Notes under the pieces: model-generated
Database searches by the model: none
The model's input: the letters and a program-made list of their open reading frames with translations, nothing else
Told to the model about the DNA's origin: nothing
Part shown: positions 1 through 6,110 of the stretch, one piece after another
Layout: the number at the start of each line of letters is the position of its first letter
How positions within the stretch are numbered: the stretch's first letter is position 1
Position numbers and translations under genes: made by a program
From: Campylobacter sp. UBA1713
GTDB taxonomy: Bacteria > Campylobacterota > Campylobacteria > Campylobacterales > Campylobacteraceae
Assembly: GCA_002317305.1 (NCBI GenBank)
Contig: DCIZ01000058.1
Location: forward strand, 13,795 to 35,883
DNA length: 22,089 nucleotides
Direction: 5' to 3'

Positions 1-156
1 TCGAAAAGAAAAACAGCGGCGGGACTAAAAAAGCTAACGCTTTTTTATTTTGCCTCCACCGCCACAATTTTTTCGCTTTCGTCTCAAAAATTGTGGCGGT
101 GGAGGCTGTGGACGGGGGCTTTCGCCCTGCGACCCCGTTCGGAAAACGGAGTGCGG
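1..156 (-). repeat. Composite hairpin element, copy 1 (two elements joined tail to tail)
   Basis: Bases 52-72 and 86-106 form a perfect 21-bp inverted repeat with a 13-base loop. Read on the minus strand, the block 156 to 114 (including the 15-mer CCGCACTCCGTTTTC) matches 10011-10045 with only two single-base indels. It includes a GGGC-GAAA-GCCC mini-hairpin with a GNRA-type loop. Bases 27-46 are a second small hairpin (AAAAAAGC, loop TAAC, GCTTTTTT) ending in T. Bases 1-26 look like the right arm and tail of another copy in plus orientation, cut by the window edge. No gene is visible here. A role as terminator or RNA structure is inference. Confidence 0.75.
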
Positions 157-325
157 AGTGCGGAAAACGGAATTTTGTAAATTTGCTTTTTCGTGAATTT
201 GTGGATTCTACTCGCTCAAAAGGCAGGGGATTCTTCGGGCTAACGCCCTTACGAATGACGGCGTTGGTTTGACGATTCTGTAGAATTGCAAAATCCGTTT
301 TCTGTTTTCCGTTTTCCGCACAAAC
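157..325. repeat. Solo half of a second intergenic repeat type plus shared tokens
   Basis: Bases 226-262 (GGGGATTCTTCGGGC ... GAATGACGGC) match the right half of the inverted-repeat element at 4063-4218. The near-palindrome CGATTCT-GT-AGAATTG at 274-288 matches CGATTCT-AC-AGAATCG at 3978-3993. The tract at 180-197, AAATTTGCTTTTTCGTGA, recurs near 4000-4015 and 21885-21900 in the opposite orientation. No coding sequence was seen. This is a mosaic of dispersed non-coding repeats. Confidence 0.6.
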
Positions 326-350
326 TTAACTAAAAATTTATCTTAAATCC

Positions 351-358
351 GATAAAAT
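351..358 (+). promoter_or_regulatory. Predicted -10 box for the antiporter-toxin-antitoxin unit
   Basis: GATAAAAT lies about 30 bases before the antiporter ATG at 389. It resembles Campylobacter sigma-70 -10 boxes, which rely on an extended -10 and T-rich upstream DNA rather than a fixed -35. The predicted transcript start is near 365. Confidence 0.5.
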
Positions 359-388
359 ACCCAAAACACAAATTTAAAAAGGCTAAAA

Positions 389-1687
389 ATGATTCTCACA
401 AACCCTGTTCTCATCGGCGTTGTCGTCATGTGTGCGCTATGTCTAGTGCGTTTTAACGTCCTCCTCGCCATCCTCGTCTCTGCCATTTTGACCGGTTTAG
501 TCGGCGGGCTAGACCTCGCAAAAACGACCAGTCTACTCATCTCTGGCATGTCAGGAAACCTCGAAACCGCACTTAGCTACGTCTTGCTCGGTGCGCTCGC
601 TGCTGCTGTGGGTGCTAGCAACCTCACCGCCATTTTGGTTAGAAGCGTTAGCGACCTCATCAGCCAGCGCAAATTTCTACTCATCTTTTCCATCGCCGCG
701 CTTTCGTGCCTCAGCCAAAACCTCATCCCTGTGCACATCGCCTTCATTCCCATTCTCATTCCGCCATTTTTGGCTATAATGAACAAGATGCGAATCGACC
801 GCCGTGCTGTGGCGTGCGCTTTAACATTTGGTTTGCAAGCGCCCTACCTAAGCATTCCTGTCGGCTTTGGGCTTATATTTCAAAACATCTTAGTAAAAGA
901 GATAAGCGCAAATGGCATGGCTGTTACGCTAAAAGACGTCTATAGTGTCATGTGGATAGGAAGTTTGTCTATGATTTTGGGTCTTGTTGCAGCGGTGGCG
1001 TTTTACGCAAAAAGCCGCGACTACGGCGAAGGCAAATTTGCCGAAGTAGCCCAAAGTGTAGAAAACGCACATATGACGAGAAAAGAGTGGGCAGTTTTGG
1101 CTGGCGTCGTGGTCGCTTTTGCCGTTCAACTCATCTACGGAAGTTTGCCTTTGGGCGGGCTTTTTGGACTGGTAACGATGATAGTTTTTGGCGGCATCGA
1201 ATACAAAAAGATAGATCTTACCATAGAAGATGGGCTAAAAATGATGGCGTTTGTCGCTTTTGTCATGCTTGTAGCTGCTGGTTTTGCAAACGTCATTCGT
1301 GAGACGAGTGGCATCGGCGACTTGGTAAAAGCAGTTAGTTTGCTTGCTGGCGGACAGCTAGGCGGCGCGGTCATCATGCTCATCATCGGGCTTTTGGTAA
1401 CGATGGGCATCGGCACTAGCTTTGGCACCATTCCCATCTTAGCCACCATTTACATTCCACTTTGCATTTCGCTAGGCTTCTCGCCCGCTGCAACCATTTT
1501 GCTTGTTGGCGTAGCAGCAGCTGTGGGCGATGCGGGCAGTCCAGCTAGCGACAGCACGCTAGGTCCTACTTCTGGGCTAAATGCTGACGGCAAACACAAC
1601 CACATCTACGACACGTGCGTGCCTACGTTTTTCTTTTTTAACATTCCGATGATGGTGATCGCGGCGGTGGTGGCTTTGATGATATAG
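389..1687 (+). CDS. NhaC-like Na+/H+ antiporter family membrane protein
   Basis: This 432-residue protein is almost wholly hydrophobic, with roughly ten or eleven predicted membrane segments, and would sit in the inner membrane. The C-terminal part carries GTSFGTIPI followed by GDAGSPASDSTLGPTSGLN (about residues 378-396). That polar, glycine-rich signature is typical of the Na+/H+ antiporter family related to NhaC and Bacillus YuiF. By family it would exchange protons for sodium, or possibly move an organic substrate; the substrate cannot be read from the sequence. The ATG at 389 follows AAAAAGG at normal spacing and a -10 box at 351-358. A toxin-like gene begins seven bases after the stop, so the two are probably co-transcribed. 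The length is normal for the family and no break is seen. Confidence 0.8.
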   Translation: MILTNPVLIGVVVMCALCLVRFNVLLAILVSAILTGLVGGLDLAKTTSLLISGMSGNLETALSYVLLGALAAAVGASNLTAILVRSVSDLISQRKFLLIFSIAALSCLSQNLIPVHIAFIPILIPPFLAIMNKMRIDRRAVACALTFGLQAPYLSIPVGFGLIFQNILVKEISANGMAVTLKDVYSVMWIGSLSMILGLVAAVAFYAKSRDYGEGKFAEVAQSVENAHMTRKEWAVLAGVVVAFAVQLIYGSLPLGGLFGLVTMIVFGGIEYKKIDLTIEDGLKMMAFVAFVMLVAAGFANVIRETSGIGDLVKAVSLLAGGQLGGAVIMLIIGLLVTMGIGTSFGTIPILATIYIPLCISLGFSPAATILLVGVAAAVGDAGSPASDSTLGPTSGLNADGKHNHIYDTCVPTFFFFNIPMMVIAAVVALMI

Positions 1688-1694
1688 CGTCCAA

Positions 1695-2024
1695 ATGTGG
1701 AAAGTAGAATTTGTGAATCAAAAGGCAAGCGACGAATTTGAGAGCTTGCCAAAGGATATTAGAGCAAGGATGCTACACCTAATCAAAAAGCTCGAAGTAA
1801 AAGGCAACACTCTCGGCGAGCCACACACAAAATCGCTCGGCAACGGCATGTTTGAGATACGAGCAAAATCAAGCGAGGGAGTTGCAAGGAGTATGTATTG
1901 TTACCGTATTGGCAAGGTTATTTTGATTCTTGTGATTGCTGTAAAAAAGCAAGATAAATTGCCAAAATCGGTTATGGAGATAGCCAAAAAAAGATTAGAG
2001 GAGTTTATAAATGGCAACAATTAG
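1695..2024 (+). CDS. RelE/HigB-type (Gp49-like) toxin of a type II toxin-antitoxin pair
   Basis: This 109-residue basic protein has the layout of the phage-derived Gp49-like/HigB family (RelE fold). It has an N-terminal helix ending near LPKDIRARMLHLIKKLE, a central strand region (MFEIRAKSSEGVARSMYCYR), then VKKQDKLPKSVMEIAKKRLEEF, which is the family's KK..K.P....A..R block. Members usually cleave mRNA on the ribosome and are neutralised by the protein of the next gene. The ATG has no good Shine-Dalgarno, and the antiporter stop is seven bases upstream, so translation may depend on coupling. The 3' end overlaps the downstream antitoxin start by 14 bases, the usual toxin-first arrangement for this family. 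Family assignment is fairly firm; toxicity is inferred. Confidence 0.75.
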   Translation: MWKVEFVNQKASDEFESLPKDIRARMLHLIKKLEVKGNTLGEPHTKSLGNGMFEIRAKSSEGVARSMYCYRIGKVILILVIAVKKQDKLPKSVMEIAKKRLEEFINGNN

Positions 2025-2232
2025 TTTTGACATAGTCTTTGAAAAGATGATGAGAGACCCAGAGACAAAAGCTGCATACAATGCATTAAAACCAGAATTT
2101 GAGCGGTTTGAGAGAGATTTGGAGACAAAAAGAATCTTAAAGCAGATAAAACAGAGAAAAAAAACACCCTCACGTTTGGCAAAAATTGGGCTTATAAAAA
2201 ACAAAAAAGGTCAAATTTGTTTTGGCTTTTAG
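2011..2232 (+). CDS. Short, possibly decayed HigA-type antitoxin
   Basis: This 73-residue protein overlaps the toxin by 14 bases. Its start, ISFDIVFEKMMRDPETKAAY followed by NALKPEFE, is typical of XRE-family antitoxins paired with Gp49-like toxins (usual form: LL.DPEFKAEYEALEPEFE). Those antitoxins then continue for roughly 50 residues of helix-turn-helix. Here only RLAKIGL resembles the first HTH helix (usual E/RLAKKIG), and the protein ends 12 residues later in the unconvincing tail IKNKKGQICFGF. Reading the other frames across this stretch did not restore a clear HTH, so a simple single frameshift is not evident. It may still bind the toxin through its N-terminus while having lost DNA-binding autoregulation. 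A hairpin terminator begins at the base after the stop. Confidence 0.6.
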   Translation: MATISFDIVFEKMMRDPETKAAYNALKPEFERFERDLETKRILKQIKQRKKTPSRLAKIGLIKNKKGQICFGF

Positions 2233-2270
2233 GGCATCTCTAAAAACCACGCAAATTTAGAGATGCCTTT
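2233..2270 (+). terminator. Hairpin terminator after the toxin-antitoxin pair
   Basis: GGCATCTCTAAA (2233-2244) and TTTAGAGATGCC (2256-2267) are exact 12-bp complements around an 11-base loop, immediately after the antitoxin stop. Only three T follow the stem, so intrinsic termination may be weak. Confidence 0.55.
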
Positions 2271-2322
2271 GCATAAACGCAAAAAATTTCACCAGTTTAA
2301 AGTTAATTAAAGATATTTTTGG

Positions 2323-2328
2323 TAGAAT
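2323..2328 (+). promoter_or_regulatory. Predicted rho promoter (-10 box)
   Basis: TAGAAT preceded by TTTTTGG, with a TTTAAAGTTAATTAAAG tract about 25 bases further up, fits the Campylobacter sigma-70 pattern. The predicted start is near 2335, giving a leader of about 55 bases before the rho ATG. Confidence 0.6.
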
Positions 2329-2389
2329 CAGGCTTTTAACTTCATTAACTGCATCTTGCAAATTAAAATTTCTACAAAAGGAAACCTAC

Positions 2390-3940
2390 ATGGAAAAAGA
2401 TCAAAACGACATTCAGCAACCAAAAAGCACAACAAACGTAAGACGTCAATACAACAACAGAGATGGTAACAACTACAACAACAGCAGTAACTACTACAAC
2501 AATACAAATAGTAGCAACAACGGCGGTAACTACTATAACAATAACACCAATCACAACAGCGGTTACAACAATAACAACAGCGGTTACAACGCCACACAGC
2601 AACAACCAGCACAAAACTACCAGCAAAACTACGAAAAACAACCATACGAAAAACGTCAATACGAACGCACTCACGTGCCAGTCGATGGCTACAAGATAGA
2701 AGAACTTCGTGCCATGCCGCTTGACGAGCTTTTGTCTATAGCACAAGAGTTGGGCGTGGAGAATCCGCGCGAGATCAGACGTCAGGAGCTGGTTTTTGAG
2801 ATTCTAAAAGCACAGACAAAACAGGGCGGTTACATACTTTTCACGGGCGTTTTGGAGATAGCACCAGATGGCTACGGCTTTTTGCGCTCTATAGACGGCG
2901 AGCTAAGCAACTCCATAAACGACACCTACGTCAGCCAGACACAAATTCGCCGTTTTGCTTTGCGTGTGGGCGACATCATCACCGGACAAGTGCGTGAGCC
3001 ACGCGAGCAGTCAGAGAAGTATTATGCGCTTTTGCAAATAGAAGCCATAAACTACAAATCCATCGAAGAAGCCACGAAACGCCCGCTTTTTGAAAACCTC
3101 ACACCTATCTTTCCTTGCGAAAAACTAAATTTAGAATACAACGCCTTAAAGCTAACCGGACGCGTGCTTGACCTCTTTGTGCCACTTGGAAAGGGGCAGC
3201 GTGGGCTCATAGTGGCGCCACCTCGCACGGGCAAGACAGAGCTACTAAAAGAGCTCGCGCAAGGCATCACGCGAAACCACCCAGACGTGGAGCTCATGGT
3301 GCTACTCATAGACGAGCGACCAGAAGAGGTTACAGACATGGAGAGAAGCGTGCGTGGCGATGTTTATAGCTCCACTTTTGACCTGCCGGCGATGAACCAC
3401 ATACGCGTTGCTGAGCTTGTCATTGAGCGGGCAAAACGCCGCGTGGAGAGTGGAAAAGATGTAGTCATCTTGCTTGACTCCATCACTAGACTTGCTCGCG
3501 CCTACAACACCGTAACGCCAAGCAGTGGCAAGGTGCTAAGCGGTGGCGTGGATGCAAACGCCCTGCACAAACCAAAACGCTTTTTTGGTGCGGCGAGAAA
3601 CATAGAAAACGGCGGCAGTCTCACCATCATCGCCACAGCGCTCATAGACACAGGCTCACGCATGGACGATGTCATCTTTGAGGAGTTTAAAGGCACGGGC
3701 AACAGCGAGATAGTGCTAGACAGAAACATTAGCGACAGGCGAATTTATCCAGCCATAAACATCTTAAAGTCAGGCACGAGAAAAGATGAGCTTTTGCAAG
3801 GTGCGGCAAATTTGGGTAAAATTTGGGCGATTCGAAATGCCATTTCTTCGATGGAGGACGTAGAGGCTTTGAAGTTTTTGTATACAAAAATGTCAAAAAC
3901 AAAAAACAATGTGGAATTTTTGTCGATAATGGATAAGTAA
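2390..3940 (+). CDS. rho: Transcription termination factor Rho with Asn/Tyr-rich N-terminal extension
   Basis: Rho is the hexameric RNA helicase that loads on nascent RNA and ends transcription. The conserved part runs from about residue 101. It has an N-terminal helical domain ([20 protein letters not shown]), then the RNA-binding OB fold ([19 protein letters not shown]). Next come the P-loop APPRTGKT (about 276-283), the [12 protein letters not shown] block, Walker [17 protein letters not shown], and the Q-loop [15 protein letters not shown] (about 378-391). All expected ATPase motifs are present. The unusual part is residues 1-95: residues 21-80 contain 25 Asn, 9 Tyr, 6 Gln and 6 Ser out of 60. 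That lengthens the protein to 516 residues, against about 420-440 for a typical Rho. The ATG at 2390 follows AAAGGAAACC at good spacing. The gene runs toward the accessory block transcribed on the other strand. Confidence 0.97.
   Translation: MEKDQNDIQQPKSTTNVRRQYNNRDGNNYNNSSNYYNNTNSSNNGGNYYNNNTNHNSGYNNNNSGYNATQQQPAQNYQQNYEKQPYEKRQYERTHVPVDGYKIEELRAMPLDELLSIAQELGVENPREIRRQELVFEILKAQTKQGGYILFTGVLEIAPDGYGFLRSIDGELSNSINDTYVSQTQIRRFALRVGDIITGQVREPREQSEKYYALLQIEAINYKSIEEATKRPLFENLTPIFPCEKLNLEYNALKLTGRVLDLFVPLGKGQRGLIVAPPRTGKTELLKELAQGITRNHPDVELMVLLIDERPEEVTDMERSVRGDVYSSTFDLPAMNHIRVAELVIERAKRRVESGKDVVILLDSITRLARAYNTVTPSSGKVLSGGVDANALHKPKRFFGAARNIENGGSLTIIATALIDTGSRMDDVIFEEFKGTGNSEIVLDRNISDRRIYPAINILKSGTRKDELLQGAANLGKIWAIRNAISSMEDVEALKFLYTKMSKTKNNVEFLSIMDK
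2555..2590 (+). repeat. 21-bp-period direct repeat inside the low-complexity part of rho
   Basis: AACAGCGGTTACAAC occurs at 2555-2569 and again, identically, at 2576-2590, a period of 21 bases or seven codons. It encodes two NSGYN units separated by Asn. The perfect nucleotide identity suggests a recent in-frame duplication and a repeat whose copy number may vary. Confidence 0.85.
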
Positions 3941-3967
3941 ATTTATGGTGCGTTCGGATTGCAAAAT

Positions 3968-4218
3968 GCGGAATTTTCGATTCTACAGAATCGTTAAATT
4001 CATGAAAAAGCGAATTTACACAATTTCCGTTTTCTGTTCTCCGCACTCCGTTTTCTGTTACCGCCGTCATTCTGAGGGAGGCGAAAGCCGACCGAAGAAT
4101 CCCCTGAAATTTGACGGAGTAGAATCTACAAATTTGCTTTTTTGCGAATTTGACGATTCTACTATATCAAATTTCGGGGGATTCTTCGCTTCGCTAACGC
4201 TCCGCTCAGAATGACGGC
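3968..4218. repeat. Inverted-repeat (MITE-like) intergenic element between converging genes
   Basis: The outer arms GCCGTCATTCTGAG (4063-4076) and CTCAGAATGACGGC (4205-4218) are exact 14-bp complements. Inner arms 4094-4114 and 4167-4187 match 20 of 21, and GTAGAATC (4119-4126) pairs with GATTCTAC (4155-4162). The element therefore folds as a nested hairpin of 156 bases. It has no reading frame of substance and no visible target-site duplication. Bases 3968-4062 are made of tokens shared with 157-325 and 10000-10025, including CCGCACTCCGTTTTC at 4041-4055. Its position between the ends of rho and the minus-strand accessory genes suggests it could act as a two-way terminator (inference). Confidence 0.7.
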
Positions 4219-4252
4219 ATTTGGTTTATGCTTTTTTATTTATGGCAAAATT

Positions 4253-4369
4253 TTAGCAAAATGCGAATTTTTGTAAAAATTCCAACTCTTCTACAAAAAT
4301 AACTGCCGCCGAAAACAAGTCGTCTAGGTCTAAATTTAGCTTCTGTAATGATTTGATCATACTCTGCAT
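4253..4369 (-). CDS. Small 38-residue hypothetical protein at the end of the accessory cluster
   Basis: On the minus strand an ATG at 4369 is preceded by AAACGGAGGTAAGCGAG. This is a full GGAGGT Shine-Dalgarno with a seven-base spacer, the best ribosome site seen in the window. It opens a 38-codon frame beginning MQSMIKSLQKLNLDLDDL and ending FLQKFAFC before TAA at 4253-4255. The product has an acidic amphipathic middle and a hydrophobic stretch (FSAAVIFVEELEFL), with no recognised domain. It starts 26 bases after the stop of the PLD-like gene on the same strand, so it would be the last gene of that unit. It could be a small regulator, a membrane-associated or inhibitor peptide, or the remnant of a longer gene. 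The function is unknown; the call rests on the ribosome site and context. Confidence 0.5.
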   Translation of the reverse strand: MQSMIKSLQKLNLDLDDLFSAAVIFVEELEFLQKFAFC

Positions 4370-4395
4370 CTCGCTTACCTCCGTTTGTTTAATTT

Positions 4396-5076
4396 TTATT
4401 TTTCTTTTAAAACATATGTAAAATCTTTGTCTGTGTCAAAAAGATATTCAAAACCGCTTGTCAAGATGATGTCTATTTTGCCATCGATGACAATGTAGCG
4501 GTCGTGCGTGTTGCTTTTTGTTAAATTTCTGTTTGTTTTGTCTATTTTACACATTTTGAATTCGTTTTGTTTCTTTTGTGTGAGAAAAATTTTATCTTCC
4601 GAAATTTCGCACTCGTTTATCAACTTTTCCAAATCCGCCTTTTTTAGATATTTATCAAAAATAAAAATACTTTTTGCATTTTTAAACAACGCCTTAAAGT
4701 GCACCAAAGCTTTTTCTCGGCTCTCACCGTCAACTTCTTTACAGTCAACTTTTCTCTTGCCTTTAAAACTCGCCGTAAAGTTGTTTTCTAGTCTGTCGCC
4801 GTAGATATTTATGAAAGGAAAATTTGAGTGTTTTTTAGATAAAATCACTCTAAATTTAGAAGTGTAAAACAACTCTTTTAACTTTTTGAAACCGCCTTTG
4901 CTTTCAAAATTTTCAAATTTACGTTTGTCGTATTTTTTCATAAGCCACTTTTGGCGTTCTGTATGAATAAACGGTGTTTTGTAAAAATATAAAATTCGCT
5001 CAATAAGTTCAGCATCTACACTTTCGCCAGTTTTAAATTTGTAAAACTCTTCTAAAATCGCACTTTCACAAAGCAT
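4396..5076 (-). CDS. PLD-like (HxR-x4-D) protein of the accessory cluster
   Basis: This protein of about 226 residues has a C-terminal THDRYIVIDGKIDIILTSGF. H191, R193 and D198 fit the phospholipase D HxKx4D motif with Lys replaced by Arg, followed by the usual hydrophobic strand. Only one such motif is present, so it would need to dimerise to form a PLD-type site. Such folds occur as nucleases, lipases and non-catalytic domains, and I cannot tell which applies. The N-terminal 130 residues are Lys-rich and unrecognised. The start is placed at the ATG at 5076, whose A is the last base of the upstream ATPase stop (TAATG). GGGAG lies eight bases upstream. A TTG at 5091 would add five residues but has no comparable ribosome site. 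Translational coupling to the ATPase is likely. Base composition is AT-rich like its neighbours. Confidence 0.65.
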   Translation of the reverse strand: MLCESAILEEFYKFKTGESVDAELIERILYFYKTPFIHTERQKWLMKKYDKRKFENFESKGGFKKLKELFYTSKFRVILSKKHSNFPFINIYGDRLENNFTASFKGKRKVDCKEVDGESREKALVHFKALFKNAKSIFIFDKYLKKADLEKLINECEISEDKIFLTQKKQNEFKMCKIDKTNRNLTKSNTHDRYIVIDGKIDIILTSGFEYLFDTDKDFTYVLKEK

Positions 5077-6110
5077 TAGACCAGCTCCCAAAGTTCATCG
5101 TTTGCACTAAAAAATTCACTTGAATAGTCTCTGCCATTTTCACGTGTAAAATACCCGCTCGAATTTATATCTATTTTTTCGAATTTGTCATTTTGTTTAT
5201 TTTTATCGTAAAAAACAACATCTTTTCTGTCAAGCTCTCTTTTTAACACACGCAAGCGAAACTGCGTAACAAAAGCCTCGCTGTGCGTCTCCACCACGCA
5301 CTGAACGCCATTGCTCGCCAAAAACGAAAAAAACTCAGTCAAATTCGCCACCGCCTTTGGATGCAAGTGAATTTCAGGATTCTCCACCACAAAAACATCA
5401 CCTTTTTTACAACTCAAACCCACCACGAGAATTTTCGTCAGATAGTTCAGCCCAGTAGCAACACTGTTAGGCTCAAGCTCTGCTTCAAAATCGTGCCATT
5501 GAAATTTAGAGAGAATCAAAACTCCATCTTGTTTGGTTTTGAAACTAAAATTTAGATCTAAAATGCGTGATATCCACCATTTTACATTTAAGTCTAGCGT
5601 TTGCCCAACTACTTCTTTTTTAAAATTTGAAATTTCATTTCTAGCATTAAAACAGTAGTATTGTTCAACAAATTCACCCAGTATTCCAAATTTATCGCTC
5701 TTTGGAATCACTCTTTTTACAGGTTCAATAGGCGTTCTGTCAGCTTTAAGGTGATAGAAATTTATATCAAATTTTATCGGTGGTTGAGTAGGTTTTCGTC
5801 TTTCTCTCTCTTGTTTAGGTTTATCTTGAAAATTTTTGTCTATATAGTCGATTATAAATTTTCGCTCATTTTCGCAATTTTCATTTACAACAAACTCACA
5901 CTCATCTGAATCTAATGTTAAATTTTTATCGGTAGTATAAACTTGAAATCTATCAAAATCACTACATGACAACAACGCATTTAAAACGCTGCTTTTGCCG
6001 ATCCCGTTTTTACCAGTAAAAACCGTAAGTGGGCGAAACTCAAAAGTTTCATCCACGATGGCTCTGTAATTTTTAATGTGAAAATTTTTAATCGGATAGT
6101 TGTTTTCCAT
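5076..6110 (-). CDS. AAA/ABC-type ATPase with DUF3696-like C-terminus
   Basis: This 344-residue ATPase belongs to the family found in OLD-like and DUF3696 defence proteins. Walker A is GKNGIGKS (residues 33-40), preceded by IKNYRAI and FRPLTVFTG, as in SMC/OLD-like ATPases. Walker B is DVFVVENPEIHLHP, and ETHSEAFVTQFRLRVL supplies the switch histidine. The region after it (VVFYDKNKQNDKFEKIDINS) is the DUF3696-like end. There is no TOPRIM nuclease domain, so any nuclease activity must come from a partner. The ATG at 6110 follows AAAGGA and overlaps the end of the DUF262 gene by 23 bases. Its own stop shares one base with the PLD-like start. Such tight packing points to a stoichiometric complex. 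Likely role: ATP-driven sensor or motor of an anti-phage complex (inference). Confidence 0.8.
   Translation of the reverse strand: MENNYPIKNFHIKNYRAIVDETFEFRPLTVFTGKNGIGKSSVLNALLSCSDFDRFQVYTTDKNLTLDSDECEFVVNENCENERKFIIDYIDKNFQDKPKQERERRKPTQPPIKFDINFYHLKADRTPIEPVKRVIPKSDKFGILGEFVEQYYCFNARNEISNFKKEVVGQTLDLNVKWWISRILDLNFSFKTKQDGVLILSKFQWHDFEAELEPNSVATGLNYLTKILVVGLSCKKGDVFVVENPEIHLHPKAVANLTEFFSFLASNGVQCVVETHSEAFVTQFRLRVLKRELDRKDVVFYDKNKQNDKFEKIDINSSGYFTRENGRDYSSEFFSANDELWELV

Noticed and set aside
1..345. CRISPR array or tRNA in the repeat-rich start
   Set aside because: Repeats are irregularly spaced inverted elements without uniform spacers, and no cloverleaf or CCA-type end was recognised.
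2328..2645. Cysteine-rich minus-strand reading frame (with an overlapping valine-rich one to 2746)
   Set aside because: It is the antisense of the Asn/Tyr codons (AAC/TAC) in the low-complexity start of rho; the cysteines come from that repeat and there is no ribosome site of note.
3945..4214. Plus-strand 89-codon frame after rho
   Set aside because: It runs through the inverted-repeat element; the composition follows the repeat and no family resemblance is seen.
4396..5091. TTG start five codons upstream for the PLD-like gene
   Set aside because: The ATG at 5076 overlaps the upstream stop and has GGGAG at eight bases, while the TTG lacks a comparable site.
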